Shown here piece by piece: positions 17,752-27,184 of a stretch of DNA of 64,000 bases (position 1 is its first letter; each line of letters opens with the position of its first letter). The stretch lies in the NCBI RefSeq assembly GCF_009791395.1, contig NZ_WSZK01000006.1, positions 96,160-160,159 on the forward strand, given 5' to 3'. Source of the DNA: Halomarina oriensis (GTDB lineage: Archaea; Halobacteriota; Halobacteria; Halobacteriales; Haloarculaceae). The notes beneath the pieces were generated by a model. The model saw nothing but the letters and a program-made list of their open reading frames with translations. It ran no database searches and was not told the DNA's origin. The position numbers were made by a program, and so were the translations under genes.

Positions 17752-18899
17752 GCGAGTTCCACGTCTCCGAGCGCGTCGGTTCGGTCCCACCTTCGGGTAT
17801 CCGCAAGTTCTTCGAACTCGCGGAGGAGCGCGACGACGTGGTCTCGCTCGGCGTCGGCGAACCGGACTTCTCCGCGCCGTGGCGTGCCCGCGAAGCCGCC
17901 ATCGGCGCCCTCGAACGCGGCCGGACCTCCTACACCGCCAACCGTGGGACCCGCGAGTTGCGCGAGGAGGTCGCCCGCTACGTCCAGCGGTTCGACCTGA
18001 CGTACGACGCCGACGACGAGATACTCGTCACGGCGGGCGCGAGCGAGGCCATCGACCTGGCCTTTCGGGCGCTCTGTGACCCCGGCGACGGTGTCGCCGT
18101 CGTCCAACCGTCGTACGTCTCGTACGTGCCGGGCGTCACCTTCGCCGGGGCCGAGCCGATTCCGGTCCCCACCCGTGCCGAAGACGGGTTCGAACTGACC
18201 CCCGAGGTGCTCCGGGCGTCGGGCGCGGCCGACGCCGAGATGCTCGTGCTCTGCTACCCGAACAACCCGACGGGGGCGACGATGGACCGCGCGGGACTCG
18301 AAGCGGTCGCCGAGTTCGTCCGCGACCACGACCTGACGGTGCTCTCCGACGAGATATACGCCGAACTCACCTACGAGGGCGAGCACACCTCCATCGCCGC
18401 GCTTCCGGGGATGCGCGAGCGGACCGTCGTTCTCAACGGCTTCTCGAAGGCCTACGCGATGACGGGACTGCGACTGGGCTACGCTCTCGGGCCGGCCGAC
18501 GCCGTCGGCGCGATGAACCGCGTCCACCAGTACACGATGCTCTCGGCCCCGACGACCGCCCAGCACGCCGCACTCACCGCACTTCGGGAGTGCGACGACG
18601 AGGTGCGGTCGATGTGTGCCCAGTACGACCGCCGACGGCGGTTCGTCCTCGCGCGCTTTCGAGAGATGGGTATCGACTGTCCCGAGGCCACCGGCGCGTT
18701 CTACCTCTTTCCCGAGTCGCCCGACCCGGACGCGGGGGCGTTCGCCGAGGCGTTGCTGGACGCCGAGGGTGTAGCGATGGTGCCGGGCGACGCGTTCGGG
18801 GCCGGCGGGGCCGGCCACCTCCGGGTCTCCTACGCGACGGGGATGGACGACCTCCGAACCGCGATGAACCGGTTAGAGCGGTTCCTCGACGAACGGTAG
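17748..18899 (+). CDS. PLP-dependent class I/II aminotransferase
   Basis: 383 residues. The PLP Lys is in VVLNGFSKAYAMTGLRLGYA (SKAY-MTG, as in aspartate/aromatic aminotransferases), the phosphate/Asn motif is CYPNNPTGA, and the Asp/Tyr of LSDEIYAELTY is typical. An N-terminal substrate helix (PPSGIRKFFELAEERDDVVS) is also present. The enzyme converts an amino acid to a 2-oxo acid. It overlaps the Lrp-type regulator by four bases, so transamination is likely tuned by amino acid availability. It is distinct from the second aminotransferase at 42790-43932. Confidence 0.93.
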   Translation: MSEFHVSERVGSVPPSGIRKFFELAEERDDVVSLGVGEPDFSAPWRAREAAIGALERGRTSYTANRGTRELREEVARYVQRFDLTYDADDEILVTAGASEAIDLAFRALCDPGDGVAVVQPSYVSYVPGVTFAGAEPIPVPTRAEDGFELTPEVLRASGAADAEMLVLCYPNNPTGATMDRAGLEAVAEFVRDHDLTVLSDEIYAELTYEGEHTSIAALPGMRERTVVLNGFSKAYAMTGLRLGYALGPADAVGAMNRVHQYTMLSAPTTAQHAALTALRECDDEVRSMCAQYDRRRRFVLARFREMGIDCPEATGAFYLFPESPDPDAGAFAEALLDAEGVAMVPGDAFGAGGAGHLRVSYATGMDDLRTAMNRLERFLDER

Positions 18900-19004
18900 C
18901 CGCGTTCTATCAGCACGCTGCCACCGGGTCGCACGGTCGTTTCTCGCCCCGACATTTCGATAATTAGACGCAAACCTTTTTGTGGGGTAAACGTATCGCA
19001 AACC

Positions 19005-21323
19005 ATGGCTATTAGGGACGTCCTACAGGGCACCGACGAGGACGCGCAGCGTGACTCGTCGGACGAGGCGTCCGTCTCAGGGGATTCGTCGGTCACGGTG
19101 GGCGACTACACCTGGGAGGACTACAAACGGGAGTTCTACTACGACGAGGACGGGAACCCTCCGGTCGACGACGAGGAACGCGTCGTCCCGTTCGACAAGG
19201 AGGGCGCACTGGGGTTCGACCCCGACGCACTCGGCGGGATGCTCGCACACGGCGAGTCCGCCGCCGACCTCATCGGTGACCGCGAGGCGGAGAACAGCGT
19301 CAACGTGAACGAGGAACTCGACGAGGACACGTTCTTCTCGACCGTCGAGGGCCACACCACCGTCACGAACCGCTACGACCTCGAGAAGTCGGTTCCCTTC
19401 GAGAAGAAATCGCACTTCGAGGAGGTCGACCGCTACTGGGTGAACAAACCGCACGCGTTCATCACCATCTTCCACTCCGAGAAGGAGAACGAACAGAAGT
19501 ACTACGCCATCGAACCCCACCTCACGTCCATCGAGCGGGACCTGATGGAGTTCCTCTCGGGAAAGCTGAAGACGGCCATCAAGTACTCCGCGGACGACGT
19601 CATCGTCCAGGGGAGCGACGAGTCACGCGCCGAGGTCATCGAGCGCGAGACCAGACGGCTGCTCACGCGCTACGACCTCTTCGACGGCGACATCACCGCG
19701 TTCGCCGACGACGTGAGCGCGGGCGAGGAGGGCGGCTTCGTCGCCCAACTCAAGGAACTGTTCGGGTTCGAGCAGGAACACGTCGTCCACGACGGCGAAC
19801 TGGAGGGCATCGCCGCACGACCGGAACCGGCGCTCATCGAGGAGGACTCGCCGACGCTCACCGAGTACCAGGTCGAGAAGATACTCTACTACCTCCGTCG
19901 GGACTTCGTCGGGTTCGAGCGCATCGACCCCGTCAAACACGACATCAACGTGGAGGACGTCTCGTGTGACGGCTACGAGTCACCCGTCTTCGTCTACCAC
20001 ACCGACCACGAGCAGGTCATCTCGAACGTCTACCACGGTACGCAGGAACTCGACGACTTCGTCGTGAAGATGGCCCAGCGCTCGGGCAAAGGTATCTCGA
20101 AACGTCAGCCACAGGTCGACTGTACGCTCCCCGACGGTTCGCGTGCCCAGCTCACGCTCGGCAAGGAGGTGAGCGACCACGGGACGAACTACACCATCCG
20201 CCAGTTCAAGGACGTCCCGTTCACGCCCATCGACCTCATCAACTGGAACACCTTCTCGCTCGAAGAGATGGCGTACCTCTGGCTCTGTATCGAGAACAAC
20301 AAGAGCCTCATCTTCGCGGGCGGCACGGCGTCGGGGAAGACCACCTCGCTCAACGCCGTGAGCCTGTTCATCCCCTCGAAGTCGAAGATCGTCTCCATCG
20401 AGGACACGCGCGAGGTCGAACTCCCACAGCGCAACTGGATCGCGTCGGTCACGCGCCCCTCCTTCTCCGACGACGGGAAGGGCGACGTCGACGAGTTCGA
20501 CCTACTGGAGGCCGCACTCCGCCAGCGCCCCGAGTACATCGTCATGGGTGAGATTCGTGGGGAGGAAGGTCGAACGCTGTTCCAGGTGATGTCGACGGGG
20601 CACACCACGCTGACGACGTTCCACGCCGACTCCGTCGGGGAGGTCATCAAGCGGTTCACGACCGAACCCATCAACGTCTCGAAGACGATGTTCACGGCGC
20701 TCGACCTCGTCTCCATCCAGACTTCGACCCGAGTGAACGGCAACAAGGTCCGCCGGAACAAGTCGCTGACCGAGATCAACCGCTACGACCCGGAGAACGA
20801 CGAGATCAACGTTCAGGACGTCTACCAGTGGCAGGCCGAGACCGACGAGTATCTGAAGATGGGGCAGTCGAACACCATCGAGGAGATCAAGTTCGACCGC
20901 GGGTGGAACCAGGACAAACTCGAGGACGAACTGTTCAAACGCAAACTCGTCCTCGCGTACCTCATCGAGGCCCGCCTGAACACCTACACACAGGTCGCGG
21001 CGACGCTCCAGGCGTTCATCAACGACCCCGACACCATCCTCTCGCTCATCGCCAGCGGCGACTTAGAGGAGAGCCTCGTCGACCTCCGAGAGATGGAGTC
21101 GGTCAGTATCGACATCGACCCCGAGAAAGAGGAGATGGTGCCTCGTCCCGACCCGACGCTCGAAGTGCTCGCGGAGGCCGAAGAGGTTCTCTCGGACGGC
21201 ACCTCGATGCTCCGGGAGTACCGCGGCGAGGAGACCACGGTCGACGAGTTCGCGGACGCACTGGCGGGGGTGGACGAGGAAGCAGCGTTCGGCGGGTTCC
21301 GGCCGAAAGGTGACGGGCAATGA
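19005..21323 (+). CDS. Type IV pilus / T2S-T4S ATPase (PilB-like)
   Basis: 772 residues. The C-terminal ATPase domain shows the Walker A motif GGTASGKT at about residues 439-446, an Asp box (SIEDTREVELPQ), Walker B-like YIVMGEIRGEE and the His box VMSTGHTTLTTFHADS. A roughly 400-residue acidic N-terminal half precedes it, as in haloarchaeal PilB-type proteins. It is the cytoplasmic motor for pilus or secretion assembly. It overlaps the platform gene by four bases. An AT-rich TATA-like ATAATTAG lies near 18960-18967. I would call it PilB-like, not archaellum FlaI. Confidence 0.94.
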   Translation: MAIRDVLQGTDEDAQRDSSDEASVSGDSSVTVGDYTWEDYKREFYYDEDGNPPVDDEERVVPFDKEGALGFDPDALGGMLAHGESAADLIGDREAENSVNVNEELDEDTFFSTVEGHTTVTNRYDLEKSVPFEKKSHFEEVDRYWVNKPHAFITIFHSEKENEQKYYAIEPHLTSIERDLMEFLSGKLKTAIKYSADDVIVQGSDESRAEVIERETRRLLTRYDLFDGDITAFADDVSAGEEGGFVAQLKELFGFEQEHVVHDGELEGIAARPEPALIEEDSPTLTEYQVEKILYYLRRDFVGFERIDPVKHDINVEDVSCDGYESPVFVYHTDHEQVISNVYHGTQELDDFVVKMAQRSGKGISKRQPQVDCTLPDGSRAQLTLGKEVSDHGTNYTIRQFKDVPFTPIDLINWNTFSLEEMAYLWLCIENNKSLIFAGGTASGKTTSLNAVSLFIPSKSKIVSIEDTREVELPQRNWIASVTRPSFSDDGKGDVDEFDLLEAALRQRPEYIVMGEIRGEEGRTLFQVMSTGHTTLTTFHADSVGEVIKRFTTEPINVSKTMFTALDLVSIQTSTRVNGNKVRRNKSLTEINRYDPENDEINVQDVYQWQAETDEYLKMGQSNTIEEIKFDRGWNQDKLEDELFKRKLVLAYLIEARLNTYTQVAATLQAFINDPDTILSLIASGDLEESLVDLREMESVSIDIDPEKEEMVPRPDPTLEVLAEAEEVLSDGTSMLREYRGEETTVDEFADALAGVDEEAAFGGFRPKGDGQ

Positions 21324-23356
21324 GCACGGAGAACTCCGTCGAGCAGTTCGGTGCCGACAGCTTCAGCGACGCGTTCTACCCGCTGTACAAGACCCTGTTC
21401 GACGAGGAGGGTGATTTCACCGCCTCCATCGAGAAGAAACTCGCGCAGGCGCGGATGCCCCAGACCGCCGAGATGTACCTCTCGCAGGCACTGGCCATCG
21501 GCGTCGTCGCGGGGCTCTTGCTCTGGCTCGTCGGGACGCTCGGCGTCTTCATGGTGTTCGAACTGTTCGTCGAGGGGACCCCGATTCTGCTCGGTCTCCC
21601 GCTCACGGGCGAGACTTTGGCGCTCGTCAACGCGGTCAAGGTCCCGGCGCTCATCCTCGTCGGCGGCGTCGTCTTCGGTGCGGTCGGGTTCGGGGCCGGT
21701 TTCGGGGCCCTGCTCGGCGTCCCCTACATGAAAGCCGGGGAGCGCAAACGCAACATCAACGTCCTCCTGTCCGACGCGACGTCGTTCATGTACGCGCTCT
21801 CGGTCGGCGGTCTGAACCAACTGGAGATCCTGGAGGCCATCGCACAGGCCGACGACACCTACGGCGAGGTGTCGATGGAGTTCAAGGCCATCATCCGCGA
21901 GACCCAGTACTTCGACACGGACTACCGGACGGCGATCCAGAACCAGTCCGAGCGCACCCCGAGCGACGAACTGAGCCAGTTCCTCACGGACATGCTCTCC
22001 ATCGTCAACTCCGGGGGGAACATGACGCAGTTCCTCGAAGACCAGAAGAACAAGCAGATGCGGACCTCCAAGCAGGAACAGGAGACCATCCTCGAGACGC
22101 TCGAACTGTTCGGGGAGATGTTCATGACGCTCTCGCTGTTCCCGCTGCTCTTGCTCATCATCCTCGTCATCATGTCGATGATGGGCCAGTCCCAGACACA
22201 GCTGCTCTACGTGACGGTCTACGGCCTCATCCCCCTCATCGGCGGCGCGTTCCTCGTGATGATCTCGACGGTCGTGCAGGACGAGGTGGGCGACGGCTAC
22301 CTCCGGGAGGAGAACGGCCGAACGCGGGACGACGAGGGGCTGTTCAGTCTCGGTCTCGTCGAGCGCTACACCGGCGAGTACAGCGTCTTCGACCGCGTCA
22401 AGAGCCGAGAGGGTACCTACGAGACGATGCAGATGCTCAGACGGCCGCACATCTTCTTCCGGGACCACCCGCTGACGGTGCTGTTCATCACGCTCCCCGC
22501 GACGCTCGTCTTCGTGGCGTTCGCGGTACTCGGCGGGTGGGCACCGCTGTCGGTGGAGGCGATGAAGGACGCGCCCGTTCGCGGGACGTTCTTCTGGCTC
22601 TACCTCCCGCTGTACGTCAACTGCGTGCCGCTGGCGTTCTTCCACGAGTGGAACGTCCGCCACCGGAACAGCATCATGGGGAAGCTCTCGGAGAACCTCC
22701 GGAAGCTCTCGTCGGCCAACGACACCGGGATGACGCTCCTCGAATCCATCAAGAGCGTCTCGGAGACCTCCACCGGCCGACTCGCCGACGAACTCGACAC
22801 GATGCACGCGAAGGTGAACTACGGCACGAGCCTGAAGGACGCGCTCTACGAGTTCAACAACAAGTACCACGTCCCCCGCCTCGCGCGGACGGTGAAGCTC
22901 ATCGCGAAGGCACAGGAGGCGTCGAGTCAGATCACGGCCGTGCTGAGCACCGCCGCACAGGCGTCCGAGAACCAGGACGACATCGCCCGCGACCGCAAGT
23001 CACGGACTCGGATGCAGGTCGTCATCATCGTCATGACGTTCCTCACGCTGCTGGCGGTGATGGCCATCCTGAAGGTCCGGTTCCTCGGTGAGATCGCGGG
23101 ACTGGCGGAGTCGACCGCCGGGGGCGGTGGCAGCAGCGCAGCAGCCAGCGGTGCTCCGGGCGGCCTCGGCGGTGGTGGACTCGCCGAGAACGTCGACGTC
23201 CCGCTGTTGGACATGCTGTTCTTCCACGCGGTGACGTTCCAGGCCATCGTCTCGGGCATCGTCGCCGGCTACATCCGCGACGTGAGCATCCTCGCCGGAG
23301 TGAAGTTCCTAGTCGTCCTGCCGACGTTCGCACTTCTGGTGTTCCTGTTCATATGA
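21320..23356 (+). CDS. Type II secretion/pilus platform protein (T2SF, PilC-like)
   Basis: 678 residues. Two T2SF-type cytoplasmic domains (about 130-270 and 460-560) are separated by pairs of membrane helices; hydrophobic segments occur near residues 50-75, 90-140, 260-310, 390-440, 570-600 and at the C-terminus. A Gly/Ser/Ala-rich loop (GGGGSSAAASGAPGGLGGGG) lies between the last helices. It is the inner-membrane platform partner of the ATPase, and its last codons overlap the next gene. Confidence 0.93.
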   Translation: MSTENSVEQFGADSFSDAFYPLYKTLFDEEGDFTASIEKKLAQARMPQTAEMYLSQALAIGVVAGLLLWLVGTLGVFMVFELFVEGTPILLGLPLTGETLALVNAVKVPALILVGGVVFGAVGFGAGFGALLGVPYMKAGERKRNINVLLSDATSFMYALSVGGLNQLEILEAIAQADDTYGEVSMEFKAIIRETQYFDTDYRTAIQNQSERTPSDELSQFLTDMLSIVNSGGNMTQFLEDQKNKQMRTSKQEQETILETLELFGEMFMTLSLFPLLLLIILVIMSMMGQSQTQLLYVTVYGLIPLIGGAFLVMISTVVQDEVGDGYLREENGRTRDDEGLFSLGLVERYTGEYSVFDRVKSREGTYETMQMLRRPHIFFRDHPLTVLFITLPATLVFVAFAVLGGWAPLSVEAMKDAPVRGTFFWLYLPLYVNCVPLAFFHEWNVRHRNSIMGKLSENLRKLSSANDTGMTLLESIKSVSETSTGRLADELDTMHAKVNYGTSLKDALYEFNNKYHVPRLARTVKLIAKAQEASSQITAVLSTAAQASENQDDIARDRKSRTRMQVVIIVMTFLTLLAVMAILKVRFLGEIAGLAESTAGGGGSSAAASGAPGGLGGGGLAENVDVPLLDMLFFHAVTFQAIVSGIVAGYIRDVSILAGVKFLVVLPTFALLVFLFI

Positions 23357-23898
23357 CCCGAAGCCGAGGCCAGACGACGCTCGATTTCGCCATCGGCGTG
23401 AGCGTGTTCCTGCTCGCCGTCGCGTTCGTCTTCTCGTTCGTGCCGGGGATGGTCCAACCGTTCGCCGACAGCGGACAGGAGCAGATGTCGGCGTCCAATC
23501 GACTCGCGGACCGCCTGGCGACCGACGTCCTGACCGACGACGAGGCGTACGTCCTCGATTCGACGTGTACGGACGTCTTCTTCGACGAGACGACCGCGCC
23601 GACGGCGGCCGACGGCTGTGACTTCGACGGTGTCGACGCCACCGCCGCACTCTCGCTCGGTGTCCGGACCGACCTCAACGCGGTCCTCCTCGCCGACCTC
23701 GACGGCGATGGAACCGGGGAGACGCTCTGTCGTGCGACCGACGGGTCGCTCGTCGCGGACGACGACGCGGACTGTCCGAACGACGCGGCCACCTTCGTCG
23801 CCGGCGACTCGGTGCCCGAACAGGGGTCGGTCGTCACCGCGACCCGTCGGGTGACGCTCGACGGCGTCCACGCGAAACTGGTGGTGAAAGTATGGTAG
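23353..23898 (+). CDS. Pilin-like protein, N-terminal class III signal (DUF7287-like)
   Basis: 181 residues. The start MTRSRGQTTLDFAIGVSVFL is a short basic segment followed by RGQ-T and a hydrophobic helix, as in archaeal prepilin class III signals, which are cleaved before the helix. The remainder is small and acidic with a Cys-containing middle (CTDVFFDETT, CDFDGV). It overlaps both its upstream and downstream neighbours, so it belongs to the pilus operon. Family assignment is from memory; role as a minor pilin is inference. Confidence 0.78.
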   Translation: MTRSRGQTTLDFAIGVSVFLLAVAFVFSFVPGMVQPFADSGQEQMSASNRLADRLATDVLTDDEAYVLDSTCTDVFFDETTAPTAADGCDFDGVDATAALSLGVRTDLNAVLLADLDGDGTGETLCRATDGSLVADDDADCPNDAATFVAGDSVPEQGSVVTATRRVTLDGVHAKLVVKVW

Positions 23899-24533
23899 AC
23901 CGCGGACAGGCCCACACGCTCGAAGCCATCATGGCCGCGGTGCTGCTGCTGGGGAGTCTCGTCTTCGCGTTGCAGGTGACGGCGGTGACGCCCCTGTCTG
24001 CCAGCACGTCCAGCCAGCACATCGAGAACCAGCAGGCGGCGACCGCACAGGGCGTGCTCGCGGCGAGCATCGACGACGGGTCGCTGAAACGCGGGCTGCT
24101 GTACTGTGACCCCGCACCGGAGAACACACAGGAACCGAAGTTCCGTGAGACCAGTGGCCAGACGTTCTACACGGACGCGCCACGAACGAGCAACGGGCCG
24201 ACCGGCTTCGGGGAGAAACTCGAAGCCGCGTTCGGGTCGCAGTCGGTCGCGTACAACGTCGCGCTGGTGTACGACGACGACAACGACGGTCAGGGGTTCG
24301 TCCGACGGTGGATGGTCTATCAGGGCAACCCGAGTGACAACGCGGTGACCGCCAGTCGGACGGTGACGCTGCTCGACAGCGACGAACTCAGTCAGGACGG
24401 TGGGAACGGCACTCTCGTCGGGTCGGGAACCGTACTCGGGAGCGGCGAGGACCAGACCTGCTACGGCTCCGGTTCGGGAGCCGGTGGCGTCCACCGGGTC
24501 GTGAAGGTCGAGGTGATCGTATGGCGACAGTGA
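23892..24533 (+). CDS. Pilin-like protein with class III signal (DUF7288-like)
   Basis: 213 residues starting MVDRGQAHTLEAIMAAVLLL. The RGQ and the helix with Glu at about +5 follow the pattern of type IV pilin N-termini. The rest is a polar, exported domain ending in a Gly/Ser-rich part and a short hydrophobic tail (HRVVKVEVIVW). Overlaps the neighbouring genes by 7 and 13 bases. Likely a minor pilin or pseudopilin of the locus. Confidence 0.76.
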   Translation: MVDRGQAHTLEAIMAAVLLLGSLVFALQVTAVTPLSASTSSQHIENQQAATAQGVLAASIDDGSLKRGLLYCDPAPENTQEPKFRETSGQTFYTDAPRTSNGPTGFGEKLEAAFGSQSVAYNVALVYDDDNDGQGFVRRWMVYQGNPSDNAVTASRTVTLLDSDELSQDGGNGTLVGSGTVLGSGEDQTCYGSGSGAGGVHRVVKVEVIVWRQ

Positions 24534-25450
24534 GAGAGCGCGGACAGCTCCTGCTCGTCGGTGGACTGGCGCTCGCGGTCGTCCTGGTCGCCCTGGCGCT
24601 GGTGATGAACTCCGCCATCTACACCGAGAACCTCGCCAGCCGGGACGACGCCGGTCGTATCGACGAGGTCGGTACCGTCAACTCCGACGTCCGACGGGCG
24701 ACTGCACAGTTGATGCGTCAGGAACGGTCGGACAACGCAGAACCGTACACGACCAAAGACGCCGACGTCACGGACGGTCTCAAGAGCGTTGGTGAGAGCG
24801 TCCGCTACTACGGCGCTCAGGATGGGGCGTCCGTCGACGTATCTTACGTGTCCCACGACAGAGGCGCTGTCGTCCAGCAGACGACACAGCGTGCTTTCAC
24901 GGACGACGGTGGTGCCGAGAGTTGGACACTCGCGGCCGGGGTGAACTATCGGGAGTTCACGATGACGGTCGACGGGAACACCCTGTTCTCCGACCCGACC
25001 GACATCCTCACGGACGACGTGTTCACAGTGGTCGTCGGCTCGAAGGAGGTCTATCTCTATCGGGACGGTGGAGACTTCGCCGTCGAGGTCGCTGGAGAGA
25101 CTCCCTGTCTCGTTCCCGGTGGCGCAACCGAGGACGTGCGAGTTTCGCTGACAGACGCAACCGTCGGCGGAGCGCAATGCGACGGGCTGAGGACGCTCCC
25201 AGAAAGCACGAGCGGTACGACGATTTCGTTCGGTCACGGCGAGAGCGCCGATGGCACGTACTCTCTCGTCGTCGACCAGGAATCGTCGTCTCTGAACGGC
25301 ACCGGTCACTACGACACCGACGATACCGCGCCGACCGGTCCCCACGTCACGAAGGCCGTCTACTCCACGTCGGTTCGCCTCACCGTCGACACGCCGGAAC
25401 TGCACTACGAGACGACGATTCGGGTCGCTCCGGGTGAGAACGATGGATGA
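24521..25450 (+). CDS. Pilin-like exported protein (DUF7261-like)
   Basis: 309 residues starting MATVRERGQLLLVGGLALAV. A class III-type signal with GQLLL and a long hydrophobic helix leads into a large acidic exported domain with Thr/Asp/Ser-rich beta sequence. Codon use in the middle part (about 24800-25350) is slightly less G/C-ended than in its neighbours. Both ends overlap adjacent genes. Probably another surface or tip subunit of the pilus-like system; function not known. Confidence 0.74.
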   Translation: MATVRERGQLLLVGGLALAVVLVALALVMNSAIYTENLASRDDAGRIDEVGTVNSDVRRATAQLMRQERSDNAEPYTTKDADVTDGLKSVGESVRYYGAQDGASVDVSYVSHDRGAVVQQTTQRAFTDDGGAESWTLAAGVNYREFTMTVDGNTLFSDPTDILTDDVFTVVVGSKEVYLYRDGGDFAVEVAGETPCLVPGGATEDVRVSLTDATVGGAQCDGLRTLPESTSGTTISFGHGESADGTYSLVVDQESSSLNGTGHYDTDDTAPTGPHVTKAVYSTSVRLTVDTPELHYETTIRVAPGENDG

Positions 25451-25904
25451 CCGTGGTGTCTCGACGACGATCGGCTACGTCAGCACGCTGGGTATCGCCG
25501 CGATTCTCATCAGCGGCCTGCTGATGGCCGGTGGCGGGTTCGTCGACGACCAGCGCGAGCGGACGATTCGCTCGGAGATGCAGGTCATCGGCCAGCAGAT
25601 GGTCGCGGACATCGACGCGACCGACCGCCTCGCACGAACCGGCGGTAGCACCGAGGAACTCACCGTGAGACACCAGTTCCCCAGTCGAGTGACCGGCGCA
25701 CAGTACACGGTGGACGTCGTGAACGACGGCGGCCAACTCTCGCTCGTCCTCGAAGCGGCCGACCCGGACGTCACCGTCGAGATCCCGTTCGACACGCGGT
25801 TGCCGCTCGACGAGGGGTCGGTCAGGGGCGGTGACCTGCTCGTCCGGTGTGTCGACACCACCGGTGGGCCGGCCTGTGACGAACTGGAGGTGACGAGCGG
25901 ATGA
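25443..25904 (+). CDS. Pilin-like protein (DUF7266-like)
   Basis: 153 residues from MDDRGVSTTIGYVSTLGIAA. The RGVS-T motif preceding a hydrophobic helix is the haloarchaeal prepilin class III signal. A start nine bases earlier is possible. Its exported domain is small and beta-rich, with a C-terminal Cys-containing end (VRCVDTTGGPACDELEVTSG). Part of the overlapping gene chain of the pilus locus. Confidence 0.76.
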   Translation: MDDRGVSTTIGYVSTLGIAAILISGLLMAGGGFVDDQRERTIRSEMQVIGQQMVADIDATDRLARTGGSTEELTVRHQFPSRVTGAQYTVDVVNDGGQLSLVLEAADPDVTVEIPFDTRLPLDEGSVRGGDLLVRCVDTTGGPACDELEVTSG

Positions 25905-26713
25905 ACCGCGACCGTGCGGTCAGCGAAGTCGTCGGGTTCGTCCTCGTCTTCTCGCTCATCACGATGACCGTCGGCGTCGTCTACGTCGCGGGGTTCGAGG
26001 GTCTGACCGGTGCGCGCGACGCAGAGCGGGTCAACAACGCCGAGCGCGCGTTCGACGTGCTGGCCCACAACGTCGAGGACATCGGACGCGACGGCGCGCC
26101 CGGCCGCTCGACGGAGGTGAAACTCGCGGACGCACAGCTCTCGTTCGGCGAGGAGACGACCGTCTCGTGGTGTTGGGACGAGGACGGGAGTGGAAACGCC
26201 TCCAACGACTGTGACACGGCGAACAACTCACAGACGCTCAGACCCATCGTCTTCGAGGCAGACGGTACACGGATCGTCTACGAGAACGGCGCGGTCATCC
26301 GGTCACAGGATGGCGGTGCTATCGTCCGGCGAGCGCCGGAGATGGTGTTCCGTGGCCCTGACTCCGCTCCGGGTCCCGGCGAGACGGTCGTTCTGCCGAC
26401 CATCGTGATGAACCAGCAGGAGACCAGCGGTGTCGGCGGCGAATCGACCGTGCTGGTCCGTACACAGCTTCAGTCCGGGCAGGGGGGTCGCTCGACACTC
26501 GAACCGCGGCCGACGGCTGATGGAGCGATTCAGTACAGAATCAACACGAGTGCCGACCGTGCCGCCGCGTGGGAACGGTATCTGGACGACCAGATCTCGT
26601 GGCAGGACGACGCTTGTCGTGTGACCGACGACGACGAGGGTGTCGTCACCTGCTGGTTCGACGCGGACCGGACGACGTTCCCCGTCGTCCGCATCGACGC
26701 GACGTTCGCCTGA
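25901..26713 (+). CDS. Pilin-like protein (DUF7289-like)
   Basis: 270 residues starting MNRDRAVSEVVGFVLVFSLI. The RAVSEVVG prepilin signal precedes a hydrophobic helix and an alpha-helical stalk (DAERVNNAERAFDVLAHNVE). The C-terminal domain is beta-rich with paired cysteines (WCWDEDGSGNASNDCD, DACRVTDDDEGVVTCW). Last gene of the overlapping pilus cluster. Its stalk (AERAFDVLAHNVEDI) resembles that of the large convergent gene at 27185-28708 (AEQSMAQFDSRAAQVALGE), suggesting related subunits of different size. Confidence 0.78.
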   Translation: MNRDRAVSEVVGFVLVFSLITMTVGVVYVAGFEGLTGARDAERVNNAERAFDVLAHNVEDIGRDGAPGRSTEVKLADAQLSFGEETTVSWCWDEDGSGNASNDCDTANNSQTLRPIVFEADGTRIVYENGAVIRSQDGGAIVRRAPEMVFRGPDSAPGPGETVVLPTIVMNQQETSGVGGESTVLVRTQLQSGQGGRSTLEPRPTADGAIQYRINTSADRAAAWERYLDDQISWQDDACRVTDDDEGVVTCWFDADRTTFPVVRIDATFA

Positions 26714-27184
26714 CGGCGAGCGCTCGGCCGACAGCCCTTCTCCCCGACGACGACACAGTCCCACTCTCCGTTCTCCGTTCGTAGCGGTGCTCTCGTCACT
26801 GTCTCTCCCCGTGTCGTCGTACAGTGCTCCGGTCCCCGGTCCGAACGCGCCTCGGACCGAACGGTACTGGCCACCACGACACACGACGGGCGGAGCCTGT
26901 CGGGTCCGTGACTCGCTCCACCGGCCGCTTCGACTGTGCCCATCGGTCGCCCGACACGGTACGGTCGGCCGTCCACGAGAGCGCGCCGACACCCTCGACG
27001 GAAGCGTAGACGAGTCCCCTGTAGGTGGTCGTCGGTCCGTCCCACGGCTGGGGGGTTCCGCTCGACGATGCACCTCGGACGGCGGAGCGTCGAACCGTAC
27101 CGTCAGTCCGTGGTATCGTCGTTTCCGAGAGCGACTGTCGGCAGAAAGCGTTCAGTATCGGGGCCGCCGTCCCGCTCCCCGCCG
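26714..27184. other. Intergenic gap between convergent pilin genes
   Basis: About 470 bases between the stops of the operon's last gene and the convergent large pilin-like gene. Open frames here lack recognisable protein features and the DNA is not AT-rich. Nothing identifiable was seen. Confidence 0.4.

Noticed and set aside
20984..22870. 628-codon minus-strand frame
   Set aside because: Opposite to the pilus ATPase and platform genes, which have clear motifs.
26303..27073. 256-codon minus-strand frame in the pilin gap
   Set aside because: Overlaps the real pilin gene antisense and then has no coding features in the gap.
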